Source of the DNA: Zhengella mangrovi
Lineage (GTDB): Bacteria > Pseudomonadota > Alphaproteobacteria > Rhizobiales > Rhizobiaceae
DNA length: 64,000 nt
NCBI RefSeq assembly: GCF_002727065.1
Contig: NZ_PDVP01000005.1
Span: forward strand, 124,001 to 188,000
Reading direction: 5' to 3'
The notes under the pieces are model-generated. The model had not been told where the DNA came from, did not search any database, and was given only the letters and a program-made list of their open reading frames with translations. The position numbers and the translations under genes are program-made. Of this stretch, positions 35,293 to 44,273 are shown piece after piece. Every line of letters begins with the position of its first letter. Position 1 is the stretch's first letter.

Positions 35293-36599
35293 GACTGGCT
35301 CCTGATCACGCGTTTGGTCTTGCCTTCGGTTACGGGAAAATGGCCGGGCGGAACGAGGGTCACCCGCGCGCTGGCCCCGAGGATGCGCTTGATGGCGTCT
35401 TCCACCGACCGCGCCAGTTGCTGCCCGTCGGCGACGTCGGCACCCTGCCTGATCTCTGCCTGCACCGGCAGGTGGTCATAGGGCGGCGGCGTGTCCAGAA
35501 CGATCCGGTAATCGCCGGAAAGCTCGGAAAATCCGCCGACGACGGCCGCCACCATGGTGGGGAACATGTTGAGGCCGCGCACCACCACCATGTCGTCGGA
35601 CCGGCCGACGACGCGGAAACGGAAGCCGTGCCGGCCGCAGGCACACGGCGCGGTCTCGTCCACGGCGATGATGTCGCCGGTGCGGAAGCGCACAAGTGGT
35701 TGGCATTCCTTCAGCAGGTGGGTGAGCACCAGTTCGCCCTCGACGCCCGGCTCGAAGGCCAGCGCCGCGCCGCTTTCCGGCTCGATGATCTCGGGAAACA
35801 GGATGTCCGAGGCCAGGAAATGCAGCCGCGTGTCGTGGGCGCACTGCGCCGCGAAATTCGACAGCACGTCTGAAACGCCGTAGTTGGCATTGCGCGCGGC
35901 CATGCCCCACGTGTCCTCGATCCGCTTGCGATAGGCCGGGTCGTCCAGGCCCGGTTCACCGCCGAACAGGCCGAGTTCCAGCCCGAGGTCGCGCGGGTCG
36001 AGGCCCGGATGGCGCTCGCGGATCACCTTTTCCAGTACGGACGGGTAGGAGGGGGTGCAGGAAATGGCGTTGATGCCGGTCTCGCGGATGGTGCGGATCA
36101 GCAGGTCGGTCGATCCGGTTCCGAAGGGCACCACCGCCGCGCCGGTCGCCTCCAGCGTCATGTGATCCGAAACCCCGCCCATCCACATCTGGTAGTTCAG
36201 GCAATGGACGACCATGTGCGACGGCGTCAGCCCCGCGGCCCGGTGGCTGCGCCCGCCCACCTGGGCGGTCACGTGGCAGTCGAGCGCCGACAGCGCGATG
36301 TTCATCGCCTGCCCGGTCGTGCCCGAGGTGCGGTGCAGCCGGTTGACGCCTTCCAGGCCGGTGGCCAGGTAGTCGCCGAAGGGCGGATGCGCACCCTGCG
36401 ACAGCCGCAACCCGGCCTTGTCGCAGAGGGGCAGGGCGCCGAGGTCGGCGAGCTTTTCCGGCGGCGCCTCGCCACCCCAGAGCGCCGCCAGGAAAGGCGA
36501 TTGCGCCATCACGTGGCGGCGCTGCCTTTCCCAGGCGGACTGCTGGTGCGGCGCAAGCTCCGCCGCGCTCATCCGTTCTCCATTCTCGATCAGGCTCAT
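35289..36599 (-). CDS. phenylacetate-CoA ligase-like AMP-dependent synthetase
   Basis: The 436-residue enzyme is of the PaaK type, a short adenylate-forming ligase that activates aryl or related acids. It has the P-loop LHRTSGTTGQAM near residue 84, the region FGGEPGLDD, ANYGVSDVLS near 215, and the late RTGDI and GRSDDMVVVRGLNMFPT. A cysteine-containing loop ETAPCACGRHGFR precedes the C-terminal domain, as in PaaK relatives. The start overlaps the TetR gene stop and its stop overlaps the hydratase start. The substrate is unknown; no phenylacetate epoxidase genes are near. Confidence 0.88.
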   Translation of the reverse strand: MSLIENGERMSAAELAPHQQSAWERQRRHVMAQSPFLAALWGGEAPPEKLADLGALPLCDKAGLRLSQGAHPPFGDYLATGLEGVNRLHRTSGTTGQAMNIALSALDCHVTAQVGGRSHRAAGLTPSHMVVHCLNYQMWMGGVSDHMTLEATGAAVVPFGTGSTDLLIRTIRETGINAISCTPSYPSVLEKVIRERHPGLDPRDLGLELGLFGGEPGLDDPAYRKRIEDTWGMAARNANYGVSDVLSNFAAQCAHDTRLHFLASDILFPEIIEPESGAALAFEPGVEGELVLTHLLKECQPLVRFRTGDIIAVDETAPCACGRHGFRFRVVGRSDDMVVVRGLNMFPTMVAAVVGGFSELSGDYRIVLDTPPPYDHLPVQAEIRQGADVADGQQLARSVEDAIKRILGASARVTLVPPGHFPVTEGKTKRVIRSQS

Positions 36600-37303
36600 G
36601 GCTCCATGCCCTTCTTCCAAAGCGTGGTCAGCGTTTCGATCACCGCGTCCTCGTCCTGCGACAGGCGCGCCAGCGCGGCATCTTCCAGCAGAAGCCATTG
36701 CACCAGATACTGGTCCACCATGCCGCCCAGCGCATAGGCCCGCCGCGTGATCTCGTCGGGGGGAAGCGCGCCCGCCTTGCGGAGCATGGCGCCCGCCACG
36801 GTGGCCGCCCATTGTGCGTTGAGGTCCTGGAAGGCCGCGCGGCATTGCGGCATCGCGTCCAGCCCGCCGGCCATGTGGCGCATCAGCCCGGCATGGGCGC
36901 GGAACAGGCGCACGTAGGCCGCCGTGGCCGCGCGCACCGGATCGTCGGCCTGCGCCGCCGAGGCCGCGTGCATCGCGTCTTTCAGGAAGGCTGCGAAGCC
37001 GGCCAGCACCGCCCCGGCGCAATCCGCCCGGTCGGCGAAATGCAAGTAGAACGTGCCGTGGGCAACGCCGGCTTCCCGGCAGATCGCCGCCACGGTGGGC
37101 ACCGGTTCGCCCGGCGCCTGCATCAGCCGGCAGCAGGCGGCCGTCAGCCGGGCGCGCGTGCGCTCCGTCTTGCGCCCCTGCGTGGTGGCCGTGTCCAGCA
37201 GGGCAGCATAGGACATGTCCGCTGCTGCACCGGTGCCGCCGCGGTCCGCCGTGGGAGTGGTCTCGCGATCCCCGGATTTCGTCTGCGCCATGTGCCCTGC
37301 CAT
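36596..37303 (-). CDS. TetR family transcriptional regulator
   Basis: The 235-residue protein has an N-terminal tail of about 45 residues and then a TetR helix-turn-helix: RTRARLTAACCRLMQAPGEP, followed by PTVAAICREAGVAHGTFYLHF. The ligand domain is unspecific in sequence. The first two-thirds of the tail is low-complexity, so translation could start later. A near-perfect 24-bp palindrome lies just upstream of the start and very likely is its operator. It heads the operon with the CoA ligase and hydratase, which implies autoregulated control of the pathway by a CoA ester or acid. Confidence 0.92.
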   Translation of the reverse strand: MAGHMAQTKSGDRETTPTADRGGTGAAADMSYAALLDTATTQGRKTERTRARLTAACCRLMQAPGEPVPTVAAICREAGVAHGTFYLHFADRADCAGAVLAGFAAFLKDAMHAASAAQADDPVRAATAAYVRLFRAHAGLMRHMAGGLDAMPQCRAAFQDLNAQWAATVAGAMLRKAGALPPDEITRRAYALGGMVDQYLVQWLLLEDAALARLSQDEDAVIETLTTLWKKGMEP

Positions 37304-37323
37304 GTCGTCCTTCGCCTTCAGGA

Positions 37324-37347
37324 AATGAAACTGATATCAGTATCATT
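37324..37347. promoter_or_regulatory. 24-bp palindromic operator of the TetR regulator
   Basis: AATGAAACTGAT and ATCAGTATCATT are inverted repeats matching at 11 of 12 positions, centred at 37335/37336, about 20 bp upstream of the TetR start. Length, symmetry and place fit a TetR-family operator. Confidence 0.75.
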
Positions 37348-37402
37348 TATGCGCGGAAGTCAAGCGGAAGCGACGGCTGCGCCTGGCAACCGAAACGGCC
37401 GG

Positions 37403-37425
37403 CCGGTCCACAGCGGGCGGACCGG
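37403..37425 (-). terminator. weak terminator-like hairpin after arsC
   Basis: Seven-base arms CCGGTCC and GGACCGG surround a nine-base loop, 11 bp beyond the arsC stop. No clear T run follows on the minus strand. Confidence 0.3.
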
Positions 37426-37435
37426 TGAGGGGCGG

Positions 37436-37792
37436 TCAGAGGATTTCGAGGATCCGTTCGGTCGGGCGGCCCAGCCGCGCGCCTTTTGCCGTCACCACGA
37501 CCGGGCGGTTGAGCAGGGCAGGGTGCTCGGCCATGAAGTCGAGGATCTGGTCGTCGCTCCACGTATCGTCGCCGAGCCCGAGATCGTCGTAGGGCGAGCC
37601 CTGGCGGCGCAGCAGTGCGCGCACCGGTTCGCCCGTGGCCTTGATGATGGCGGCCAGCTCGTCACGTGTCGGCGGTGTTTTCAGGTATTCCACCACGCGC
37701 GGCGTGAGGCCCTTCTCCTGCAGCAGCGCCAGCGCCTGGCGCGACTTGGAGCAGCGCGGATTGTGATAGATCGTCACGTCCATGGCGGTCAT
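37436..37792 (-). CDS. arsC: ArsC family arsenate reductase
   Basis: This 118-residue thioredoxin-fold protein is of the glutaredoxin-dependent ArsC type. It has the catalytic cysteine in [13 protein letters not shown] (Cys near residue 14), [13 protein letters not shown] and the arginine region [18 protein letters not shown] near residue 100, which supplies arsenate-binding residues. It overlaps the purD stop (ATGA), so it is co-translated with purD rather than with an ars operon; no arsB or arsR is near. A general stress or thiol role is possible. Confidence 0.9.
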   Translation of the reverse strand: MTAMDVTIYHNPRCSKSRQALALLQEKGLTPRVVEYLKTPPTRDELAAIIKATGEPVRALLRRQGSPYDDLGLGDDTWSDDQILDFMAEHPALLNRPVVVTAKGARLGRPTERILEIL

Positions 37793-39072
37793 GCCTTTCC
37801 CTGTTCGCGCGCGATCGCCCGCCAGCCGATGTCCGACCGGGTGAAGCCGTCGGCCCAACGGATGCGCGCCACCGCTTCGTAGGCCCGGTCGCGCGCCTGC
37901 GTCACGGTTGCGCCCGTGGCGGTGACGTTCAGCACGCGCCCGCCGTTGCCGACGATCCGGCCGTCCTTCTCTGCCGTGCCGGCGTGGAAGACCTTGACGC
38001 CGGGAAGCGCGTCGGCCTCGGCGAGCCCTTCGATCACGCCACCCTTTTTCGGCGTACCGGGATAGCCTTGGCCGGCCATGACGACGGTGAGCGCCACCTC
38101 GTCGCGCCAGTCGACGCTCTTTCCGGCCAGTTCGCCCCTGGCTGCGGCCATGAGCAGCGCCAGCAGGTCGCTGTCCATGCGCATCATCAGCACCTGGCAT
38201 TCCGGGTCGCCGAAGCGCACGTTGTACTCGATCAGCTTCGGCCCCGCCTCGGTGATCATCAGCCCGGCATAGAGCACGCCGGTGAACGGCGTGCCGGCTT
38301 CCGCCATGCCCGCCATGGTCGGCGCGATGATGGTCTCCATCACCTGCGACACCAGCGCATCCGTCATCACCGGGGCCGGCGAATAGGCGCCCATGCCGCC
38401 GGTGTTCGGCCCGGTGTCGCCGTCGCCGACGCGCTTGTGATCCTGCGCCGTTGTCAGCGCCAGCGCGGTCGTGCCGTCGCACAGGCAGAAGAAGCTCGCT
38501 TCCTCGCCGACGAGGCACTCCTCGATGACCACCCGCGCGCCAGCCTCGCCGAAGGCACCCTCGAAACAGTCGTCGATGGCCTCGAGCGCGGCATCCACGG
38601 TTTCGGCCACCGTCACGCCCTTGCCGGCGGCCAGCCCGTCAGCCTTGATGACGATGGGCGCGCCTTGCGCCCGCACGTAGGCTTTTGCCTTGGGCGCATT
38701 GTTGAACGCCGCCCAGGCCGCCGTGGGAATGGCCTTGCGGTCGCACAGTTCCTTGGTGAATTCCTTCGAGCCTTCCAGTTGCGCCGCTTCCTTCGACGCG
38801 CCGAAGACCGGGAAGCCGGCGGCCTTGAGATCGTCGGCGAGGCCGGCCACCAGCGGCGCCTCCGGGCCGACGACCACCAGCGCGATGTCCTTGTCCTTGC
38901 AGAAGGCCGCCACCGCGCCGTGATCCGCCACGTCCAGCGTCACGCAGGTCGCTTCCGCCGCGATGCCGGGGTTGCCCGGCGCGGCATAAAGCGTGCCGAG
39001 CAGCGGCGACTGCGCCATTTTCCACGCCAGCGCGTGCTCGCGTCCGCCGGAACCGATCAGCAGCACATTCAT
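37789..39072 (-). CDS. purD: phosphoribosylamine-glycine ligase
   Basis: PurD makes glycinamide ribonucleotide in purine synthesis. The 427-residue protein starts [20 protein letters not shown], and the ATP-grasp region includes [32 protein letters not shown] and [12 protein letters not shown]. The C-terminal domain has GYPGTPKKG. Length and motifs are standard. It is coupled to arsC downstream by a four-base overlap and is divergent from ubiA. Confidence 0.97.
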   Translation of the reverse strand: MNVLLIGSGGREHALAWKMAQSPLLGTLYAAPGNPGIAAEATCVTLDVADHGAVAAFCKDKDIALVVVGPEAPLVAGLADDLKAAGFPVFGASKEAAQLEGSKEFTKELCDRKAIPTAAWAAFNNAPKAKAYVRAQGAPIVIKADGLAAGKGVTVAETVDAALEAIDDCFEGAFGEAGARVVIEECLVGEEASFFCLCDGTTALALTTAQDHKRVGDGDTGPNTGGMGAYSPAPVMTDALVSQVMETIIAPTMAGMAEAGTPFTGVLYAGLMITEAGPKLIEYNVRFGDPECQVLMMRMDSDLLALLMAAARGELAGKSVDWRDEVALTVVMAGQGYPGTPKKGGVIEGLAEADALPGVKVFHAGTAEKDGRIVGNGGRVLNVTATGATVTQARDRAYEAVARIRWADGFTRSDIGWRAIAREQGKA

Positions 39073-39208
39073 TGGGGGTCACTCCGTTGCAAGCCTTGAG
39101 CGGGGGTTTGCCCCCGGGCTTCGCCAAGGTCAAGCGCGGCGGGCCGCAATCAACGGCATTTCGCCGCGCCAGCTTGACGCCGCGCCGCGTGCCTGTCACT
39201 CAGGCGGC

Positions 39209-40231
39209 ATGGAAACCGTCCAGTCAAGAGACAGCCAGGGAAGGGTGTCCGACGCCCCGTCGGGTCACTGGGTCTACCGTGTCCTGCCGCGCTCCGTCTG
39301 GCCCTATGCCCAGCTTGCGCGCTGGGACCGGCCGATCGGCTGGTGGCTGCTGCTCTGGCCCTGCTGGTGGTCGGCCGCCATGGCCGCCTCCGCCGGGGCC
39401 AAGTCCATGGCGCTCCCGTCCGGCATCACCGACGCCGCGCCGGTCCTGTCCCTGCTCGGCGACGTGATGCCGTCGCCGCTGGTGCTCCTGCTCTTTCTCG
39501 TCGGGGCCGTGGCGATGCGCGGCGCCGGCTGCACCTACAATGATATCGTCGACCAGCGTATAGACGAACAGGTGGCGCGCACGCGCTCGCGCCCGCTGCC
39601 CTCCGGCCAGGTCAGCCGCAGGCAGGCCTGGGCCTTCCTCGCCGCCCAGGCGCTGATCGGCCTCGTCGTCCTGCTGCAGTTCAACGGCTTCGCCATCCTG
39701 CTCGGCGTGGCATCGCTCGCGGTCGTCGCGGTCTATCCTTTCGCCAAGCGGTTCACCAACTGGCCGCAACTCTTTCTGGGGCTTGCCTTTTCCTGGGGTG
39801 CGCTGATGGGCTGGGCGGCCGAGTTCGGCGCGTTGGCGCTGCCGCCTCTGCTGCTCTACTGCGGCGCCATCCTGTGGACCATCGGCTATGACACGATCTA
39901 TGCCCACCAGGACAAGGAGGACGACGCGCTCGTCGGCGTGAAGTCCACCGCGAGGCTGTTTGGCGACCGGACCAAGCCGGCGCTGACCGCGCTCTATTCC
40001 GGGGCGCTCATCTTTTTCGCCATGGCCTTCATGCAGGCCGATGTGCCGTTCCCGGCGCTCGCCGGGCTGGTCGCGGCGGCCTTTCACATGGTCCGCCAGA
40101 TCCGCGTGCTCGACATCGACGATCCCGACCAGTGCCTGAAACTGTTCAAGTCGAACAGTCACCTCGGCTGGCTGGTCTTCCTCGGGCTCATCGGCGGATC
40201 GGTCTGGGCGGCATTGTCGCCGCTCTTCTGA
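39209..40231 (+). CDS. ubiA: 4-hydroxybenzoate polyprenyltransferase
   Basis: UbiA attaches the polyprenyl tail to 4-hydroxybenzoate in ubiquinone synthesis. The 340-residue, eight- to nine-helix protein has the first aspartate motif NDIVDQRIDEQVARTRSRPL near residue 110 and the second YDTIYAHQDKEDD near 230. An N-terminal extension of about 25 residues before the first helix is usual in the order. The ATG at 39209 was chosen as the nearest start before VYRVLPRSVWPYAQLARWDRP. It uses the product of the polyprenyl synthase at 23.5 kb. Confidence 0.95.
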   Translation: METVQSRDSQGRVSDAPSGHWVYRVLPRSVWPYAQLARWDRPIGWWLLLWPCWWSAAMAASAGAKSMALPSGITDAAPVLSLLGDVMPSPLVLLLFLVGAVAMRGAGCTYNDIVDQRIDEQVARTRSRPLPSGQVSRRQAWAFLAAQALIGLVVLLQFNGFAILLGVASLAVVAVYPFAKRFTNWPQLFLGLAFSWGALMGWAAEFGALALPPLLLYCGAILWTIGYDTIYAHQDKEDDALVGVKSTARLFGDRTKPALTALYSGALIFFAMAFMQADVPFPALAGLVAAAFHMVRQIRVLDIDDPDQCLKLFKSNSHLGWLVFLGLIGGSVWAALSPLF

Positions 40232-40258
40232 TATCAGCTGTCATCACCGGCGCGGGTC

Positions 40259-40819
40259 TCAACTGCGCGCGATGATCTCCTCGCCCTCGATGACGAGGCG
40301 CAACGCGCTGTCGCCGACTTGCCGGCGCATCAGGAAACGGGCGCGCGGACGGCGCGGCGTGCGGCGCGGCCGCCGTTCCTGCACGGGTCTCGTCTTCACC
40401 GCGCCCAGGCTTTCGTCCAGCGACCGGGCGACCCCGTCGGCTTCGAACAGCAGCATCGGCAGCTTGGTCTGTTCGGACCACAGGCGCCAGTCGGCGGCAA
40501 TGTCGTAGAGGTCGCCGGCCACCAGCAGCGGCACGCAGAGCGCCGGGTCCTGGTGCAGCAGTTCCAATGTCACCGTCACGTCGCCGAACTCGTCCTCGAT
40601 CGCCCGCGCCGCCACGCCGCGATAGGCCTTGTAGGGCAGGGCGAGCGAGCAGGGCAGGCCGGATTTCGTCAGTACCTTGCGCACCGACACCCCGGTCGCA
40701 TGGATCGTGAAGGTCACGTCGCTGTCGTCCGGAGCCGCGTAACTTGCGATCTGGGGCAACCGTGCCGGGTCCAGACGCATGTCGCGTCCCGCCCAGGCGG
40801 GCTTCGTGTTGGTCTGCAT
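40259..40819 (-). CDS. DUF6101 family protein
   Basis: The 186-residue protein matches a Rhizobiales-restricted family (DUF6101) of unknown function. The fold seems to be mostly beta, with patches such as VTFTIHATGVSVRKVL and VTVTLELLHQDPALCVPLL. The C-terminal part is basic (RRPRRTPRRPRARF) before a last strand, SALRLVIEGEEIIARS. The ATG at 40819 has AAGG six bases upstream and is preferred over the more upstream in-frame ATG at 40897, whose extra sequence has low complexity. It is convergent with ubiA. Confidence 0.75.
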   Translation of the reverse strand: MQTNTKPAWAGRDMRLDPARLPQIASYAAPDDSDVTFTIHATGVSVRKVLTKSGLPCSLALPYKAYRGVAARAIEDEFGDVTVTLELLHQDPALCVPLLVAGDLYDIAADWRLWSEQTKLPMLLFEADGVARSLDESLGAVKTRPVQERRPRRTPRRPRARFLMRRQVGDSALRLVIEGEEIIARS

Positions 40820-41004
40820 TTGACGCCTTCCTGTACAACTTCCCGGGCCGCTTTTGTGGCTCCGGCGGACCGGTTTTCCGGTCTCGTTGAAAGGCATACT
40901 AACGCCGACCTATTCGGCTCCGCTTAAAGAAGAAGGTTAAGTTTTAATAGCCAAACCACAGGGTTAGCGGTTCGTGACCCGGTGTAACGAAGTAGCAGGA
41001 AAGC

Positions 41005-41025
41005 TTGCGGAAATCTTTCCCGCAA
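41005..41025 (-). terminator. terminator-like hairpin after the FAD oxidase gene
   Basis: TTGCGG and CCGCAA pair around a nine-base AT-rich centre, 15 bp beyond the stop of the minus-strand oxidase gene. The T run is weak. The rest of the 220-bp gap up to the DUF6101 start shows only an AT-rich stretch with two TTAA half-sites. Confidence 0.4.
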
Positions 41026-41040
41026 CCAGTGAGCAGATCG

Positions 41041-42447
41041 TCATATCACCTTGCCGGGATTCATGATTCCGGCCGGGTCGAACGCGCGCTTGATGCGTTG
41101 CATGAGGTCGATGCCGACCGCCGGCGCCGTCTCCAGAAGTTCCGCGCGCTTCATCTGGCCGATGCCATGTTCCGCCGAGATGGAACCGTTCATCGACCGC
41201 ACCACGTCGTGCACCGCCTTGTTCATCGGGGTGTAGAGGGAAAGGAAATCCGGGTCGCCCTCGGCCGGTTCGGAAATGTTGTAATGCAGGTTGCCGTCGC
41301 CCATGTGCCCGAAGCAGACCACGCGCGCTCCCGCACTGACTGTTTTCACCGCCTCCTCGGCCACCCGGATGAACTCCGGGATGGCCGCGATCGGCACGGA
41401 GATGTCGTGCTTGATCGACGCGCCCGCCGGCTTCTGGGCGTCCGACAGCGTTTCGCGCAGCCGCCAGAAGGCCTGTGCCTGCGCCAGCGAGGCGGCGAGC
41501 ACGGCGTCCTGCACCAGGCCCTGTTCGAACGCGGTTTCCAGGATCGCCTCGGTGACCGCGCGGGCATCCTCCGCCGATCGCCCGGACGAGATCTCCATCA
41601 GCACCAGCCACGCGTGATGGCCGCCCAGCGGCGCGACATTGCCGGGGATGTGGGTGACCGCAAAGTCCATCGCCATGTCGCGCACCAGTTCGAAGGCGGT
41701 CAGCCCGGTGCCGGCCTGGCCGGTCGCCAGGTTGAAGAGTGCCAGCGCCGCTTCCGGGCTCTCCAGCCCGATCCAGGCCACTTCCTGCCCCTTGGGCTGG
41801 GGAAAGAGTTTCATCACCGCCGCGGTGATGACGCCGAGCGTGCCTTCCGCGCCGACGAAGAGGTTCTTCAGGTCGTAGCCCGTGTTGTCCTTCTTCAGCT
41901 TGCGCAGGTCGTCGAGCACCTCGCCGGTCGGCAGCACCACTTCCACGCCGAGGCACAGCTCGCGCGTGTTGCCATAGGCCAGCACGCCGGTGCCGCCGGC
42001 ATTGGACGACAGGTTGCCGCCGATCTGGCAGGAGCCCTGGCTGCCGAGCGACAGCGGGAACAGCAGCCCGGCCTCGTCCGCCGCGTCCTGGATGGTCTGC
42101 AGCACGGTGCCGGCCTCCACCGTGATCGTGGCGCTGGCCCGGTCCAGCTCGCGCACACGGTTCATCCGTGACAGCGACAGGATGATCGCCCTGCCGCTCT
42201 GGTCCGGCATCTGACCGCCGACGAGGCCCGTGTTGCCGCCCTGCGGAACCACCGGCGTGCCGGTTTCGCTGGCAAGCTTCAGGATGGCCGACACCTCTTC
42301 CGTGCTGCCGGGCCGGAGCACCATGGCGGCCTTGCCGCCCCACAGGCCGCGCGGCTCCTTCAGGTGCGGTGCCATGTCGGCCTCGCCGGTCAGCGCGTTG
42401 CCGGCGCCGACGATGGCGGTGAAACGGTCTTGCAGCGTGGTGTCCAT
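41041..42447 (-). CDS. GlcD-type FAD-binding oxidase/dehydrogenase
   Basis: The 468-residue flavoprotein belongs to the D-lactate/glycolate/D-2-hydroxyglutarate dehydrogenase family. The FAD-binding PCMH domain has VVPQGGNTGLVGGQMP and SLGSQGSCQIGGNLSSNAGG, and the C-terminal FAD-oxidase domain has FGHMGDGNLHYN (metal-binding His) and SAEHGIGQMKR, ending at DPAGIMNPGKVI. This pattern fits the D-2-hydroxyglutarate/D-lactate branch better than GlcD itself. It starts at ATG 42447, ten bases after the Sua5-type gene, so both are co-transcribed. Confidence 0.92.
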   Translation of the reverse strand: MDTTLQDRFTAIVGAGNALTGEADMAPHLKEPRGLWGGKAAMVLRPGSTEEVSAILKLASETGTPVVPQGGNTGLVGGQMPDQSGRAIILSLSRMNRVRELDRASATITVEAGTVLQTIQDAADEAGLLFPLSLGSQGSCQIGGNLSSNAGGTGVLAYGNTRELCLGVEVVLPTGEVLDDLRKLKKDNTGYDLKNLFVGAEGTLGVITAAVMKLFPQPKGQEVAWIGLESPEAALALFNLATGQAGTGLTAFELVRDMAMDFAVTHIPGNVAPLGGHHAWLVLMEISSGRSAEDARAVTEAILETAFEQGLVQDAVLAASLAQAQAFWRLRETLSDAQKPAGASIKHDISVPIAAIPEFIRVAEEAVKTVSAGARVVCFGHMGDGNLHYNISEPAEGDPDFLSLYTPMNKAVHDVVRSMNGSISAEHGIGQMKRAELLETAPAVGIDLMQRIKRAFDPAGIMNPGKVI

Positions 42448-42457
42448 GTCTCGTTCC

Positions 42458-43462
42458 TCAGTCCTCGCTTCGCGCGCCTGCACCGTGGCGCGGCGCGGCC
42501 GCGCGGGCAAGCCGGTCGTTGATGGCCTCGCCAAGGCCGGTGGCCGGGATCGGCTCCACCGCGATCATCGCGGCATCTGCCTTGTCCAGCGCATGGAGAT
42601 GGGCAAACAGGTTGGCGGCCGCCTCCGCCAGGTTGCCATCCGGCGACAGGTTCAGCACCGCGGCGGCGGTCTCGTGGCCCGCGGCACGATCCGGGCCGAA
42701 AGCCAGCAGGGCCTCGCCCGGGTTCACGCGGATGGCGTTCAGCCGCACCTGCGCGGCCGGTGCATAATGCGAGGCGAGCATGCCGGGGGCTTCCACGGCC
42801 GCCCCGGGCGCGTTGCGCCGCACGGTCAGCCCCATGGCCTCGATCTCTTCCGCCGCCACGCCGCCGGGACGCAACAGGCGCACAACGTTATCTTCCACCC
42901 TGACGATGGTCGATTCCACGCCGACAGGCGCCGCTCCGCCATCGATGATGAGCGCGATCCGGTCGCCGATATCCGCCGCGACCGCCTCGGCACTGGTCGG
43001 TGAAATGCGGCCGGACCGGTTGGCCGAGGGCGCCGCCACGGGCCGGCCCATCCGGGCGACGAGCGCCGCGCCGAACCCGCGCGGCATGCGCAGGGCGACA
43101 GTGTCCTGCCCGGCGGTGACCAGCGGATGGATGGCCGTGTCCGGTTTCAGCGGAACCACGATGGTCAGCGGACCGGGCCAGAAGCGCCGCGCCAGCGCCA
43201 CCGCGGTCTCGTCGAACACGCCGATGGACTGCGCCATTTCCAGCGAGGCGACATGGGCGATGAGGGGATTGAAGCGCGGCCGGCCCTTGACCTCGAAGAT
43301 GCCGGCCACTGCTTCGCCGTTGGTCGCGTCCGCAGCCAGGCCATAGACCGTCTCGGTGGGAATGGCGACGAGCAGCCCGGCGTCGAGCGCCTCGGCCGCC
43401 CTGGCGAGGGCATCGGGTTCGTCCGCCTTCAGGATCGTCGCCACGCGTTCTTGTCCTTTCAT
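42458..43462 (-). CDS. L-threonylcarbamoyladenylate synthase (Sua5 type)
   Basis: This enzyme makes threonylcarbamoyl-AMP for the t6A37 modification of tRNA. The 334-residue protein has the YrdC-like domain (VAIPTETVYGLAADATN, KGRPRFNPLIAHV, and the conserved FWPGPLTIVV) and a C-terminal Sua5 domain from about residue 205, so it is the long Sua5 form rather than the short TsaC. The ATG at 43462 begins MKGQERVATILKAD. It heads a two-gene unit with the FAD oxidase. Confidence 0.93.
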   Translation of the reverse strand: MKGQERVATILKADEPDALARAAEALDAGLLVAIPTETVYGLAADATNGEAVAGIFEVKGRPRFNPLIAHVASLEMAQSIGVFDETAVALARRFWPGPLTIVVPLKPDTAIHPLVTAGQDTVALRMPRGFGAALVARMGRPVAAPSANRSGRISPTSAEAVAADIGDRIALIIDGGAAPVGVESTIVRVEDNVVRLLRPGGVAAEEIEAMGLTVRRNAPGAAVEAPGMLASHYAPAAQVRLNAIRVNPGEALLAFGPDRAAGHETAAAVLNLSPDGNLAEAAANLFAHLHALDKADAAMIAVEPIPATGLGEAINDRLARAAAPRHGAGARSED

Positions 43463-43604
43463 CGAGGGCCTTGGCTGTAGCGCCTGGCAGGAAGGTGTGC
43501 AAGCGGTGGGACAGTTTGCTCAAATTTGAATTGTTTCCAAAACGGCATCTTCAAGATGCTTTGCTATTGTCGTCCTCGTTGCGAGTTTGAACGGGACAAA
43601 AACG

Positions 43605-44183
43605 ATGAAGCTTCTCATTCTTGTTGCGGGTTTGTGCCTGGGTGCGTCCGTCGCCCATGCCGACACGCGCCAGAGCGAAACGCCCATCACCCGTGTGTCG
43701 GCGTCGGTGTACCTCATGGGCACGCCGGAGAAGCACGAATCCTCGTCCATCGCGGTCATGGGAGCCAAGGAATCGCCGTCCATTTTCGTCATGGGGACGC
43801 CGGCGGAGCCGAAGGCCGAACCGGTCCGGGTGGCGAAGGCAAAGCCGGCGGTCGTGGCATCCCTGCCCACCGCCGACATGTCGCTCGACGAGATCATCGG
43901 CAAGCGCCCCGAACTCATGAACAGGCCGGCCGCGCTGGCCGATTTCGGAATCGCGCCGAAGTCGGGTGAGGGGCGGATCTACGGCCCGCAGGAAATGGCG
44001 ACGGCCTCGGCCGAGCCCGCGCCCGGTCAGCCGGAGTCGGCCATCGATACCGCGAAGACCGCCGCCGTCCAGCCCGGCATGACACCGCAGCCGGAACCGG
44101 CGAAGGGCGATGCCCCCATGAATCCCGATAAGCCGAAGCAGCCCGACGCCGACCTTCGCGGCATGGTCCTGCGCCGCGAGTAG
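43605..44183 (+). CDS. secreted protein with internal MG-repeat, function unknown
   Basis: I do not recognise a family. The 192-residue product starts with a Sec signal (MKLLILVAGLCLGASVAHA). The mature N-terminus repeats a short strand motif three times: SVYLMGTPE, SIAVMGAKE and SIFVMGTPA, spaced 12-17 residues. A helical segment MSLDEIIGKRPELMNRPAAL follows, and the rest is rich in Pro, Ala and Lys and probably disordered. ATG 43605 follows GGGAC only loosely. It is flanked by divergent Sua5 and convergent glyS genes and is alone in its transcript. Confidence 0.75.
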   Translation: MKLLILVAGLCLGASVAHADTRQSETPITRVSASVYLMGTPEKHESSSIAVMGAKESPSIFVMGTPAEPKAEPVRVAKAKPAVVASLPTADMSLDEIIGKRPELMNRPAALADFGIAPKSGEGRIYGPQEMATASAEPAPGQPESAIDTAKTAAVQPGMTPQPEPAKGDAPMNPDKPKQPDADLRGMVLRRE

Positions 44184-44273
44184 GCGGCGCGTCGGCCTTT
44201 TCCCTGGCATCCCGGAAAGACCGGAAAGCGGAGCGCCCGCCGGCCCTCCGCCTTGTCGTGCCCAAGCTGCGTA

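Noticed and set aside
37436-37792. Arsenic resistance operon
   Set aside because: Only an arsC-type gene is present, translationally coupled to purD; there is no arsR, arsB or acr3 nearby.
40924-40949. CtrA binding site upstream of the DUF6101 gene
   Set aside because: The TTAA half-sites are nine bases apart (and three in the other pair), not the required seven; the same holds for the TTAA pair at 12045-12065, which is 13 apart.
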